DNA from: Streptomyces sp. SID12501
GTDB taxonomy: Bacteria > Actinomycetota > Actinomycetes > Streptomycetales > Streptomycetaceae
DNA length: 61,760 bases
Reading direction: 5' to 3'
NCBI RefSeq assembly: GCF_010550245.1
Contig: NZ_JAAGLU010000049.1
Span: 1-61,760 of the forward strand
Part shown: one piece after another, positions 1-10,000 of the stretch
How the letters are laid out: each line of letters begins with the position of its first letter
How positions within the stretch are numbered: position 1 is the first letter of the stretch
The notes under the pieces: model-generated
What the model was told of the DNA's origin: nothing
Seen by the model: the letters and a program-made list of their open reading frames with translations, nothing else
The model's database searches: none
Position numbers and translations under genes: made by a program

Positions 1-3000
1 ACCCGCTGCTGCGCCGGACCACTCGGCGCACTCAACCCATTCGACGCACCATCCTGATTCACCGCCGAACCACGCACCACCGCCAACACCCGCCGCCCAA
101 GACGCCGAGCATCCGACAACCGCTCCACGACCAGGAACGCGGCGCCCTCGGACCAGCCGGTGCCGTCGGCAGCATCTGAGAACGCCTTGCACCGCCCGTC
201 GGAGGCCAGCCCGCCCTGCCGGGCGAACTCGTCGAAGGCTCCCGGGGTGGGCATGACGGCGACGCCGCCGACCAGTGCGAGGTCGCACTCCCCGCCCCGC
301 AGCGCCTGTGCGGCGAGGTGGAGGGAGACAAGAGAGGACGAGCACGCGGTGTCGACGGTCAGGGCCGGGCCTTCCAGGCCCAGGACGTAGGAGATCCGGC
401 CGGACATGACGCTTCCGCTGTTGCCGGTGAGCAGATATCCGCCTGCGGCGGCGTCAGCGTCGCCCAGTAGTGATCCGTAACCCGTGGGTGTGCCGCCGAC
501 GAAGACTCCGGTGCGGCTGCCGCGCAACGACAACGGATCCACACCCGCCCGCTCCACCGCCTCCCACGACACCTCGAGCAACAACCGCTGCTGCGGATCC
601 ATCGCCAACGCCTCACGCGGCGAAATACCGAAGAACTCCGCGTCGAACCCGGCAACTCCGTTGAGGAATCCACCCTGTTGGTCACCGGAGGCTCCCCAGG
701 CGTCCCAGCCCCGGTCGACCGGCGACCCGGAGATCTCGTCGCGGCCCTCGGCGACGAGCCGCCACAGGTCCTCAGGGCCGGTGACGCCGCCGGGGAAACG
801 GCAGGCCATGCCGACGATCACCAGGGGGTCGTCGGCGTCGACCTGGCGTACGACGATCGTGGGAGCGCCCGTCTCCAGGCCGCCCAGGAGTTCCTGGTGC
901 AGGAGGCCGGCGAGGGCTGTGGGGGTGGGATGGTCGAAGACCAGGGTGGCGGGTAGCCGCAGACCGGTGGCGGCGTTGAGGCGGTTGCGCAGCTCGGTCG
1001 CTGTAAGTGAGTCGAACCCCAGGTCCTTGAACGGCCGGCCGGCCGCGATCTCCGCCACGTCGGAGTGGCCCAGTACCGCCGCCGCCCGGGTACGCACCAG
1101 GTCCAGCAGAGTGGCGCGTTGCTCTCCGTCGGTGAGGTCGGTGAGCCTGCGCCGCAGGACGTCGGCGGGGGTGTCGCCGTCGGTGGGCTCGTCGTCCTCC
1201 GTGGCGCTCAGCGCCCGCGCGGCCTCCGGGATGTCCTCGATCAGCGGGCGGCGGCGTGCGCCCGTGTAGACGGGGACGAACCGGGACCAGTCCGTGTCGG
1301 TGACCGTGAGGGCGGTTTCGCCGTGTTCGACGGCCTCACGCATGACGGACAGAGCGAGCGCCGGTTCCATCAGGGAGAGTCCCATACGGGCCAGGGACTG
1401 TTCGTCGAGGTCACCGGCCATTCCTTCGGAACGCCAGGTGCCCCAGGCCAGCGAGGTGGCGGGCAGGCCACGCTTCCGGCGGTCGTGGGCGAGCCCGTCG
1501 AGGTACGCGTTCGCGGCGGCGTAGGCGCCCTGTGATCCGCCGCCCCAGGTGGCGGCCCCGGAGGAGAACAGGACGAAGGCGTCCAGGTCGAGGTGGGCGG
1601 TCAGTTCGTCGAGGAGCCGGGCGCCCTCCGCCTTGCCGCGGATCACCTCGTCGAGTTCTTCGGGAGTCAGGTCCCGCACTTTGGTGTAGCGCACGATGCC
1701 GGCGGCATGGACGACCGCGGTCAGCGGGGTCTCCTCCGCTATGTCCGCCAGTACGGCGGCCAGCGCGTCCCGGTCTGCCACGTCACAGGCCGCGAACGTC
1801 ACCTCGGCGCCGAGCGCCCGCAGTTCCCCGGCGAGCACATCGGTTCCCGGCGCCGCGACGCCACGACGGCTCGTCAGCACCAGGTGCTGTGCCCCCTCGG
1901 CGGCCAGCCACCGGGCGACATGCGCACCGACACCACCCGTACCGCCCGTCACAAGGACCGTCCCCCGGGGCCGCCACTCACGGACCGGTTCACGGCCGAC
2001 CAGCGGCGCCCGTACCAGTCGGCGGGCGAACACTCCTGTTCCGCGCACGGCTAGCTGGTCCTCACCACCCGGTGCGGCCCCGAGGATGGAGGCGAGGGCG
2101 TCGCCCGTGCCGTCGTCCCATGCGGCAGGCAGGTCCACGAGGCCACCCCACCAGGACGGCTCCTCCAGGCCCACCACCTGTCCCAGTCCCCACAGCTGGG
2201 TGGCGTCCGGACGCACGATGTCGTCTCCGGCGACCGCGACCGCGTTCTCCGTCAGCCACCACAGCGGCACCTTGAGGCCCGCCGTGCGCAGGTCCTGTAC
2301 GAGAGTGACGGCGTCCGCGACGGAGTCCGGCAGCGCGACGACTCCTGTGAAGTCCCCGGGGACGACGCCCGCCGCGGCCTCGACCTCGGCGCCCGCGGCC
2401 CGCAGAGCTTCGGCCACCTTGGCACCGGCGTCTTCGCGGGCCGTCACCAGCAGCCACCGGCCGGCCGGTCCCCCGGTCCGTTCCGGGACGCAGCGGCTCC
2501 AGGTGAGGCGGTACCGCCAGTCGTCGACCACACGCCCACGGCCCGCTCCCGAGCCGGCCCGGGGCCAGTAGCGGCGCCGCTGGAAGGGGTACGTCGGCAG
2601 ATCCACCCGCCGTGCCCCGGTCCCGGCGAACACCGCGGGCCAGTCCACCGCGGCGCCGAGTACATGTGCCCGCGCGAGAGCGGACAGCAACGCGCCCGGC
2701 TCGTCCCGGTCGCCGCGCAGCACCGGCACCCCGGTCAGGTCGGGCTCGGTCGCCTCCACCATCGACACCAGCGAACCGTCGGGGCCCAGTTCCAGGACCG
2801 TACCCACGCCCTGGGCCCGCACCGTACGTACTCCATCGGCGAAACGGACCGTCGCCCGGATGTGCCGCACCCAGTACTCCGGCGAGCACAGCTCCTCCCC
2901 CGCGACCTCGCCCGTCACGTTCGACACCACCGGGATCACCGGCTCCGAGAACTCGACCTCGGACAACACCGCCGCGAAGTCCTCCAGCATCGGATCCATC

Positions 3001-5240
3001 AGACCCGAGTGGAAGGCGTGACTCACCGCCAGCCGCTTCACCCGGCGACCATCCGCGGCGAACCGGTCCGCCACCTCCCGTACGGCCGCTTCCGTGCCCG
3101 AAAGCACCAGCGACGACGGCCCGTTGACAGCGGCGACCCAGACATCCGCCGCCTCCGGCACTTCCGCCTCCGCCGCTTCGACGGCCCACATCGCGCCGCC
3201 CGTAGGCAGCGCCTGCATCAGCCGTCCACGTGCCGCGACCACCCGGCACGCGTCGCCGAGCGACCACACGCCTGCCACATGAGCAGCGACCACTTCCCCC
3301 AGTGAATGCCCGAACACCACATCAGCCCGTACTCCCCACGACTCGGCCAACCGGTACAGCGCCACTTCCAGCGCGAACAACGCGGGCTGTGCCCAGCCCG
3401 TGGACCGCAGCAGCTCCACGGGGCCGGCGAACGCCGTCTCCCTGAGCTGCCCCGGCAACAGCCCCTCGAAGGCAACGCACACCTCGTCGAAGGCAGCGGC
3501 GAACACCGGGAACGCGGCGTACAACTCCCTTCCCATGCCGACCCGTTGGGATCCCTGGCCGGAGAACACCATTGCCAGGCCGCCCTCAGCCCCGGTGCCA
3601 CGGACCAGCCCGGGGACGTCCTCGTCCTCGACGAGGGCGCGCAGGCCGGCGGTCAGACCGGGCAGGTCCGTGGCGATGACGGCCGCGCGGTGGTCCATGT
3701 GGCCACGGGTGGTGGCGAGTGAGTACGCGAGGTCCGGCAGCGCCAGGTCGGGCCGGCGGTCGAGGTGGCCGAGGAGACGGGTGGCCTGTTCGCGCAGGGC
3801 GACCTCGCTGCGGGCGCTGAACGCGACGGGTACGACGGAGAGGGGGCGGCCGGTGTCCGGGGCGCTCTCCGGTGCGTCCTCAGGGGCCTGTTCGAGGATG
3901 ACGTGGGCGTTGGTGCCGCTGATCCCGAACGACGACACACCCGCCCGGCGCGGCCGTCCCGTCTCGGGCCAGGCCTGTTCCTCGGTCAGCACCTCGACAG
4001 CGCCGGCTGACCAGTCGACCTGCCGGGTGGGAGCGGTCACGTGCAGGGTGCGGGGCAGCACTCCCTGCTGGAGTGCCATGACTGTCTTGATGACTCCCGC
4101 CACTCCGGCGGCGAACTGGGTGTGCCCGATGTTGGACTTGACGGAGCCGACCCACAACGGCCGCTCCGGCGGCCTCCCTTGGCCGTACGTCGCCAGCAGC
4201 GCCTGCGCCTCGATCGGATCCCCCAGCCGGGTCCCCGTACCATGCGCCTCCACCACGTCCACATCGGCGGCGGTCAGTCCCGCACTCGCCAACGCCTCCC
4301 GGATAACCCGCTGTTGGGAGGGTCCATTCGGCGCCGTGAGCCCGTTGGACGCGCCGTCCTGGTTCACGGCAGTGCCCCGCACCACGGCCAGCACCCGATG
4401 ACCGTTGCTGCGCGCGTCCGAAAGCCGCTCCACGACCAGCACACCCGCGCCCTCGCCCCAGCCGGTGCCGTCGGCCGCGTCCGAGAACGCCTTGCACCGC
4501 CCGTCCGAGGCCGATCCGCCCTGGCTGTCGAACTCCCCGTAGATGGCGGGGGTGGTCATGACGAGGACTCCGCCGACGAGGGCGAGGTCGCATTCACCGG
4601 CGCGCAGGGAGCGGCCCGCGAGGTGGAGGGCGACAAGGGACGAGGAGCAGGCGGTGTCGATGGTCAGGGCCGGGCCTTCCAGGCCCAGCAGGTAGGCGAT
4701 CCGACCGGACAAGATGCTGGCGGGCAGGCCGGTGATGGCGTAGCCGTCGGTGTCCTCGGGCGAGTCGGCGAGGAGGGCACCGTATTCCTGGGGGGCGCCG
4801 CCGACGAAGACTCCGGTGCGGCTGCCGCGCAACGACAACGGATCGACCCCCGCCCGCTCCACCGCCTCCCACGACACCTCGAGCAGCAACCGCTGCTGCG
4901 GATCCATCGCCAACGCCTCACGCGGCGAGATGCGGAAGAACCCGGCGTCGAAGTCCCCCGCGGTATCGAGGAACGCGCCCTGATGGCGGGGGTCGAAGGA
5001 GGCTCGGTGCTCCCAGCCCCGGCCGACGGGCGGACCGGTCATGGTGTCGCGGCCCTCGGTGACCAGCTGCCACAACTCCTCGGGACTGTTCGCGCCGTCG
5101 GGGAAGCGGCAGCCGATACCGACGATCGCCAGGGGCTCGGTCGCGGCGGAGGTGAGCCGGTGGTTCTGCCGGCGCAGCCGGTCGTTCTCCACCAAGGAGG
5201 CGCGCAGTGCGTCGATGACCTCGTCGAGGGATGTGTTCAT
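1..5240 (-). CDS. Modular type I PKS 'A', 5' portion: KS-AT(malonyl)-KR-ACP, then a second KS cut by the window edge
   Basis: A multimodular polyketide synthase read leftward; about 1746 residues are visible and the 3' end lies beyond position 1. It starts at the ATG at 5240, directly followed by a coiled-coil docking helix (LRASLVENDRLRRQN, class 1b style). Approximate domains: KS 35-460 (DTACSSS near residue 197), AT 560-860 (GHSLGE near 647, HAFH near 740, so malonyl-CoA), KR 1095-1270, ACP about 1380-1450 (LGFDSL), second KS from about 1480 with DTACSSS near 1632. The KR has TGGTGGVG and catalytic Ser/Tyr. It lacks the LDD motif but has a Trp eight residues before Tyr, so it is A-type without the His of A2 (A1-like). 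One oddity is FFRISPREA instead of FFGISPREA in the first KS. The N-terminal helix does not match the C-terminal docking segment of the neighbouring PKS B, so A is probably fed by another subunit (see PKS F). Confidence 0.96.
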   Translation of the reverse strand, partial: MNTSLDEVIDALRASLVENDRLRRQNHRLTSAATEPLAIVGIGCRFPDGANSPEELWQLVTEGRDTMTGPPVGRGWEHRASFDPRHQGAFLDTAGDFDAGFFRISPREALAMDPQQRLLLEVSWEAVERAGVDPLSLRGSRTGVFVGGAPQEYGALLADSPEDTDGYAITGLPASILSGRIAYLLGLEGPALTIDTACSSSLVALHLAGRSLRAGECDLALVGGVLVMTTPAIYGEFDSQGGSASDGRCKAFSDAADGTGWGEGAGVLVVERLSDARSNGHRVLAVVRGTAVNQDGASNGLTAPNGPSQQRVIREALASAGLTAADVDVVEAHGTGTRLGDPIEAQALLATYGQGRPPERPLWVGSVKSNIGHTQFAAGVAGVIKTVMALQQGVLPRTLHVTAPTRQVDWSAGAVEVLTEEQAWPETGRPRRAGVSSFGISGTNAHVILEQAPEDAPESAPDTGRPLSVVPVAFSARSEVALREQATRLLGHLDRRPDLALPDLAYSLATTRGHMDHRAAVIATDLPGLTAGLRALVEDEDVPGLVRGTGAEGGLAMVFSGQGSQRVGMGRELYAAFPVFAAAFDEVCVAFEGLLPGQLRETAFAGPVELLRSTGWAQPALFALEVALYRLAESWGVRADVVFGHSLGEVVAAHVAGVWSLGDACRVVAARGRLMQALPTGGAMWAVEAAEAEVPEAADVWVAAVNGPSSLVLSGTEAAVREVADRFAADGRRVKRLAVSHAFHSGLMDPMLEDFAAVLSEVEFSEPVIPVVSNVTGEVAGEELCSPEYWVRHIRATVRFADGVRTVRAQGVGTVLELGPDGSLVSMVEATEPDLTGVPVLRGDRDEPGALLSALARAHVLGAAVDWPAVFAGTGARRVDLPTYPFQRRRYWPRAGSGAGRGRVVDDWRYRLTWSRCVPERTGGPAGRWLLVTAREDAGAKVAEALRAAGAEVEAAAGVVPGDFTGVVALPDSVADAVTLVQDLRTAGLKVPLWWLTENAVAVAGDDIVRPDATQLWGLGQVVGLEEPSWWGGLVDLPAAWDDGTGDALASILGAAPGGEDQLAVRGTGVFARRLVRAPLVGREPVREWRPRGTVLVTGGTGGVGAHVARWLAAEGAQHLVLTSRRGVAAPGTDVLAGELRALGAEVTFAACDVADRDALAAVLADIAEETPLTAVVHAAGIVRYTKVRDLTPEELDEVIRGKAEGARLLDELTAHLDLDAFVLFSSGAATWGGGSQGAYAAANAYLDGLAHDRRKRGLPATSLAWGTWRSEGMAGDLDEQSLARMGLSLMEPALALSVMREAVEHGETALTVTDTDWSRFVPVYTGARRRPLIEDIPEAARALSATEDDEPTDGDTPADVLRRRLTDLTDGEQRATLLDLVRTRAAAVLGHSDVAEIAAGRPFKDLGFDSLTATELRNRLNAATGLRLPATLVFDHPTPTALAGLLHQELLGGLETGAPTIVVRQVDADDPLVIVGMACRFPGGVTGPEDLWRLVAEGRDEISGSPVDRGWDAWGASGDQQGGFLNGVAGFDAEFFGISPREALAMDPQQRLLLEVSWEAVERAGVDPLSLRGSRTGVFVGGTPTGYGSLLGDADAAAGGYLLTGNSGSVMSGRISYVLGLEGPALTVDTACSSSLVSLHLAAQALRGGECDLALVGGVAVMPTPGAFDEFARQGGLASDGRCKAFSDAADGTGWSEGAAFLVVERLSDARRLGRRVLAVVRGSAVNQDGASNGLSAPSGPAQQR

Positions 5241-5409
5241 GCCTCTGGCTCCCACTGGTTCTGCCGCTGGTTTATGCCTGCCGCGCCGGACACGGGCGGA
5301 GGAAGGGCTTCTCCGCCTGCCTCCGGGCGTTCGGGCGCTCCGCTGCGGGCCTGGTTGTTGACGCTATGGGGCGGGTCGAGGGCTGTAACCCCCAGAAGGG
5401 GCCGGCCGT

Positions 5410-5440
5410 CCCCCTAGAGTTCGGACGACCCTCTAGGGGG
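5410..5440. promoter_or_regulatory. 10-bp perfect inverted repeat in the P450/PKS A gap
   Basis: The arms ccccctagag (5410-5419) and ctctaggggg (5431-5440) are perfectly complementary around an 11-base spacer. The repeat lies ten bases beyond the P450 stop and about 170 bases upstream of the PKS A start, with no T-run after it. Each arm holds the CTAGGGG core that resembles single motifs in other gaps of this cluster. It is therefore either an operator for the PKS A promoter or a read-through attenuator. The rest of the 5241-5449 gap shows nothing else I can name. Confidence 0.5.
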
Positions 5441-5449
5441 CGGCTTCGC

Positions 5450-6649
5450 TCACCAGCGGACCGGGATGGCAAGTGCTCCGTGAACCATGTTGTAGCCGCG
5501 GTAGACCACGTCCTCGCGCGGGACGGCGAGGCGCAGCTCTGGGAAGCGGCGCAGGACGGCGGAGAAGCCGATCCGCATCTCCATCAGGGTCATGGCTCCG
5601 CCGATGCAGCGGTGGACGCCGTGGCCGAAGCCGATCTGCTGGGCCGGTGTGCGGGTGAGGTCGAGCCGGTCGGGGTCGTCGTAGTGGGCGGGGTCTCGGT
5701 TGGCGACGGCCAGGGCGGGCACGACGTACTCGCCCGCTCGGATGGTGACGCCGCCGAGTTCCAGGTCCTCGGTGGCCGTCCGCCCGCCGGTGGCGGAGAT
5801 GACGCTGAGGTAGCGCATGAGCTCCTCGACGGCGGTGTCCAGGACGGCGGGGTCGTCGCGCAGCAGTGCAAGCTGGCCGGGGTTGTCGAACAGAGCGAGG
5901 ACGCCGAGGCCCAGGGTGTTGGCGACGGTGTCGAGACCCGCGGTGAGGTGCATGTTGCTGATGCCGACGATCTCCTCGTCGTCGACATCGTGACCTTGTT
6001 CCTCGACCAGCATGCCGATCATGCCGTCGCCGGGGGTCGCGCGCTGGGCGGCTACGGCGTCGGACATGAGCCGCTGTGCTTCCGCGAGGAGTTGATGGGC
6101 TTCTTCCGGAGTGGCCGCCAGCCCGGTCGCTCGGGTGGTGAGGTCCAGGTAGGCGTCGCGCTGCTCGTCGGTGAGGCCCAGCAGTTCACAAATGGCCAGC
6201 AGGGGAAAGGGAAAGGCGAATCCGGTCATGAAGTCGGCGGGCTGGCCGGTGCGTTCCATGGCGTCGAGGCAGTCCTCGGCGATACGTTCCAGGCGCGGCG
6301 CGAGTTCCTTCATGCGCCGGTTGGTGAAGCTGGAGGCGACCATCCGGCGGAGCCGGGTGTGATGGGGCGGGTCCATGTTGACGAAGCTGCCCGGGGGCAC
6401 CTTCAGGCCGGTGTCGTCGAGGCCGGGAAGCATCAGGGTGTACGGGGTCAGGGCGCTGCTGAGGCGTGGGTCGGTGAACATCTGCCGTACGTCGTCGTAG
6501 CGGGTGACGACCCAGATGTCGCGGCCGTCGGGCAGCCGGTACTTGTGGACCGGGTCGTTGCGCTGTGCCTCACGCAGCGCGCTTCCGGGGTCGAAGGGGC
6601 AGGCGGGGTCGCGCTGGTAGGGCAACGGCGTTTCGATGTCGAGCGGCAT
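5450..6649 (-). CDS. Cytochrome P450 monooxygenase (399 aa)
   Basis: A soluble bacterial class I P450, expected to hydroxylate or otherwise oxidise the polyketide using external ferredoxin. All hallmarks are present: I-helix AGLDT at 237-241 (acid-alcohol pair intact), K-helix ExxR at 276-279, and heme loop FGHGVHRCIG with the thiolate Cys348. Length is normal for CYP105/107-type macrolide tailoring enzymes. I chose the ATG at 6649; AAGG lies upstream at a workable distance. The gene sits between PKS B and PKS A on the same strand. It is separated from B by a 390-bp gap carrying a transposase remnant and from A by 209 bp with an inverted repeat, so it may be co-transcribed with B or have its own promoter. 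The oxidised position cannot be told from the sequence. Confidence 0.95.
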   Translation of the reverse strand: MPLDIETPLPYQRDPACPFDPGSALREAQRNDPVHKYRLPDGRDIWVVTRYDDVRQMFTDPRLSSALTPYTLMLPGLDDTGLKVPPGSFVNMDPPHHTRLRRMVASSFTNRRMKELAPRLERIAEDCLDAMERTGQPADFMTGFAFPFPLLAICELLGLTDEQRDAYLDLTTRATGLAATPEEAHQLLAEAQRLMSDAVAAQRATPGDGMIGMLVEEQGHDVDDEEIVGISNMHLTAGLDTVANTLGLGVLALFDNPGQLALLRDDPAVLDTAVEELMRYLSVISATGGRTATEDLELGGVTIRAGEYVVPALAVANRDPAHYDDPDRLDLTRTPAQQIGFGHGVHRCIGGAMTLMEMRIGFSAVLRRFPELRLAVPREDVVYRGYNMVHGALAIPVRW

Positions 6650-7039
6650 GGTGTCCTACCTTCTTGGTGGGTTCGAACTGGTCATTCGTAAGATCGGTGG
6701 GGCTCAGGGGCTCCGGGTATGGCTGTCATGGTTGAGCCGATGAAATGGCTTAAGGAACATGGCCGCCCGGAGCCCCGCGACGACTCGACCGCCCATTGGG
6801 ATTTGCGACTTGATCGCTTCGTAGGACTACGTCGGCGAGGTCGTCTGCGAGATGGACCAACGACGAGCTGACGGAGGTGACCGTGCCCCGGATCTGGGCC
6901 GGAATGGACATCGGCAAAGAGCATCACCACTGCGTTCCTTTCAGGGGTGCGTATGTGGGGGAATCCGCGTGAGGGCGGATCGTCCGGCGGGGCCTCGATG
7001 GGACCCGGTCGCCGGAATCAGGGCGCACGGAGATCCGGG
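6650..7039 (+). mobile_element. Gap with an IS110-family left-end remnant; boundaries uncertain
   Basis: This 390-bp gap between PKS B and the P450 has locally lower GC than its surroundings, for example around 6730-6830. It ends in the first codons of an IS110-type transposase reading rightward, against the PKS genes. Only the 5' end survives: the match stops abruptly near 6935 and nothing further of the transposase is present. In the IS110 group the noncoding segment upstream of the transposase encodes the bridge RNA, so 6700-6880 could be a relic of that. The outer boundary and any target core cannot be fixed without a close homologue. Confidence 0.6.
6883..6972 (+). pseudogene. Truncated IS110-family transposase, N-terminal 18 or so residues only
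   Basis: The GTG at 6883 follows a GGAGG site at normal spacing. It opens a frame beginning VPRIWAGMDIGKEHHHCV, which is the characteristic DEDD-fold start of IS110 transposases (the WAGxDIGK segment carries the first catalytic Asp). After the HHHCV residues the similarity ends, and an unrelated 11-residue tail runs to a TGA at 6970-6972. The gene is therefore a stump of about 29 codons with intact translation signals and no catalytic domain. It points to a past insertion and deletion beside the P450 gene, possibly when the P450 was brought in. Confidence 0.7.
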
Positions 7040-10000
7040 TTACCGGATGCCGAACTCGTCCCCGATGAGGCTGAGGAGTTCTTCCGTGCTCGCGGCGCCG
7101 AGGTCGTCGGCGTCGCCGTCCGGGCCTCCGGCCCCTGGGCTGCCGGGTGTCTCTTCGAGCTTGGTGAGAAGCACGCGCAGACGCACGGCGAGCGAGGCTT
7201 CGCGGCCGGCGTCGTCGGTGGGTGTCCGGAGGGCTGTTTCGAGGGACTGGAGGGCGAGCAGGGCCGGGTCGGGTGCCTGTACGGGGGTCAGGTCGAGCCC
7301 CTCGTGGAGGAGTTCGGCGAGGTCCTTGGGCGTCGGATGGTCGAAGATCAGCGTCGCGGGCAGGCGCAGGCCGGTGAGGACGGAGAGCCTGTTGCGCAGG
7401 TCGACGGCCATGAGGGAGTCGAAGCCGAGGCTCTTGAAGGGCTTGGCCTGGGGTACGGCCTCCGCGGTGGGCAGTCCGGCGGCGGTGGCGGTCTCGGCCC
7501 GTACCAGTTCCACCAGGGCGGTGGTGCGGTCGGTCGCGGAGAGCGGCAGCAGCCGTTCACGCAGACCGGCCGCCGAGGCGGCGGGCTGTCGGCCGCCGGT
7601 TCGGGGTCCCGCGACGTCGGCGGCGAGGCCGCGCAGCAGTACGGGGGTGGCGGGCGAGTCCGCGTCCAGGGCCGAGGTGTCAAGCCGTACGGGGACGGCG
7701 ACGCTCTCGCCGGCCGCGACGGCGGCGTCGAAGAGGGCCATGCCCTCGCGGGGGTCGAGCTGGCGCAGTCCCGCGCGGGCGATGCGCTTCAGGTCGCTCT
7801 CGGCGACGCCCGCGGTCATTCCCTCGCCACGCTGCCAGGGGCCCCAGGCGAGGGAGAGTGCGGGCAGTCCGTCCGCCGCCCGGCGTTGGCACAGTGCGTC
7901 CGCGAAGGCGTTGGCGGCGGCGTAGTTGGCCTGTCCCGCGCCGCCCATGGTGCCGGCCAGGGAGGAGAAGACGACGAACGCGGCCAGGCCGAGCGGGGCG
8001 GTCAGTTCGTGCAGGTGCTCGACCGCGTCGGTCTTGACCGGCAGGACCGCGTCGACCTGTCCGGGGGTGAGGGCAGTGAGCGTGGCGTCGTCGACCGTGC
8101 CCGCGGTGTGGACGACCGCCCGCAGGTCGTCGACGGTGTCCAGGAGTGCGGTGAGTGCGGCACGGTCGGTGACGTCGCAGGCCACGGCTCGGGCCGTCGC
8201 GCCGAGTTCGGCGAGCTCGGTGATGAGTTCCGCGGTGCCGGGGGCGTCCGGGCCGCGTCGGGCGGCGAGCACGACATCGCGTACACCGTGCCGGGCGACC
8301 AGGTGCCGGGCGACCAGTCGGCCGAGGGTGCCGGTGGCGCCGGTGACCAGAACGGTGCCGGTGGTGGGCCAGGGGGCGGCCGTCGTGTCCGTGGCCGGGG
8401 TCAGGCGGGCGAGGCGTGGCACCAGCAACGTGTCCTCGCGCAGGGCCAGTTGGGGCTCACCGGTGGCCAGCGCCGTGGCGACGGCCAGTGGCAGCGGGGT
8501 GGCGGCGCCGGGCAGGTGGTCGATGAGCAGGACGCTGCCGGGGTTCTCCAGTTGGGCGGAGCGCGCCAGCCCCCAGACTGCGGCGCCCGCCGGGTCACGG
8601 ATCGTGTCGTCCGCGCCGGTCCGCACGGCGCCCGAGGTGCACAGCACCAGCTGGGTTCCGGCCAGGGCGTCGTCCGCCGTCCACTGCTGGAGCAGTGCGA
8701 GGACACGGTGCACGGCGTCGCGGGCCGCGGCTGCCGTAGGTTCGGCCGGCGGCAGCGGGACGACGACCACGTCGGGCAGCGAGGTGCCGGCACGCAGCGC
8801 CGTGAGGTCGGGGTGGTACTCGACGGCCTCGGCGGTCAGCAGGAGTGGCTCTGCCTGGGCGCGGGCGGCGATGTCACCGAGGACCGCGAACCGGCCCGGG
8901 ACCCGCCCGGCGGGGGCTGTGGGGGCGTCCTTGATGGCGGTCCACTCGGTGTGCAGCAGCCATTCGGGGCGGATGCGCACGGTCTCCAGCCGGTCGGTCG
9001 ACGTGGGCCGCATGTGCAGGGCGGACACGGAGGCGACGGGCCGGCCCGACGGGTCGGTGAGTTCGACGGCCACCTGGTCCTCGGCGAGGTCCCGGACGTG
9101 GACCCGCAAAAGGGTGGCGTCCTGCCCGTAGGTGGTCACACCCCGCCAGGCGAACGGGAGCAGCGGGCCGCCCGTGGTGGGTGCCGAGGGACGGAAGGCC
9201 AGGGAGTGCATGGCCGCGTCGAGCAGGGCCGGGTGGACGGCGAATCCGCCGCCCGCCCGCTCGGGCAGTGCCACCTCGGCGAACACCTCGGTGCCGCGCC
9301 GCCAGACGGCGGTCAGGCCCCGGAAGGCGGGCCCGTAGGTGAAACCGTGGTCGACGAGGTCTTCGTAGAAGGTGTCGAGGACGACCGGTTCGGCGTGCTG
9401 CGGGGGCCAGGCGGTGAGCGGCGGCGAGGTGGGGGCGGCGGGCGGCGCCGGGGCCAGGGTTCCCTCGGCGTGGGCGGTCCACGGGTCGTCGGGGGCAGTA
9501 CGGGCGTGGACGGACAAGGTGCGCCGGCCGGTGTCGTCGGCCGGGCCGACGGTGAGCTGGAGCTGGACCGGAGCGCCTGCGGGCACCAGCAGGGGGGCGG
9601 CCAGCGTGAGTTCGTCGAGGTGGTGGCAGCCGAGCTCGCCGCCGGCCCACAGGGCGAGTTCGACGAAGCCGGTGCCGGGGAACAGGACGGTGTCCAGCAC
9701 GGCGTGGTCGGTGAGCCAGGGCTGCGCCGACGTGGACAGTTCGCCGGTGAACAGGGTGGTGCCGTCGGTGGCCGACGCGATGCGGGCTCCGAGCAGCGGG
9801 TGTCCGGCGGGGCCAAGGCCGAGCGCGGCAAGGTCGCCGGTGGCGGCCGGCCGGGGCTCGGGCCAGTAGCGGCTGCGTTGGAAGGCGTAGGTCGGCAGGT
9901 CGAGGCGCTCGGCTCCGCTGCCCGCGAAGAAGGCGGACCAGTCGACGCCGGCTCCGGCGAGGTGGACGTGGGCGACGGCGGTGGTCAGGGCCTCGTCCTC

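Noticed and set aside
6682..6930. 82-codon frame on the - strand in the B/P450 gap
   Set aside because: It overlaps the IS110 remnant on the opposite strand, with basic low-complexity composition and no ribosome site.
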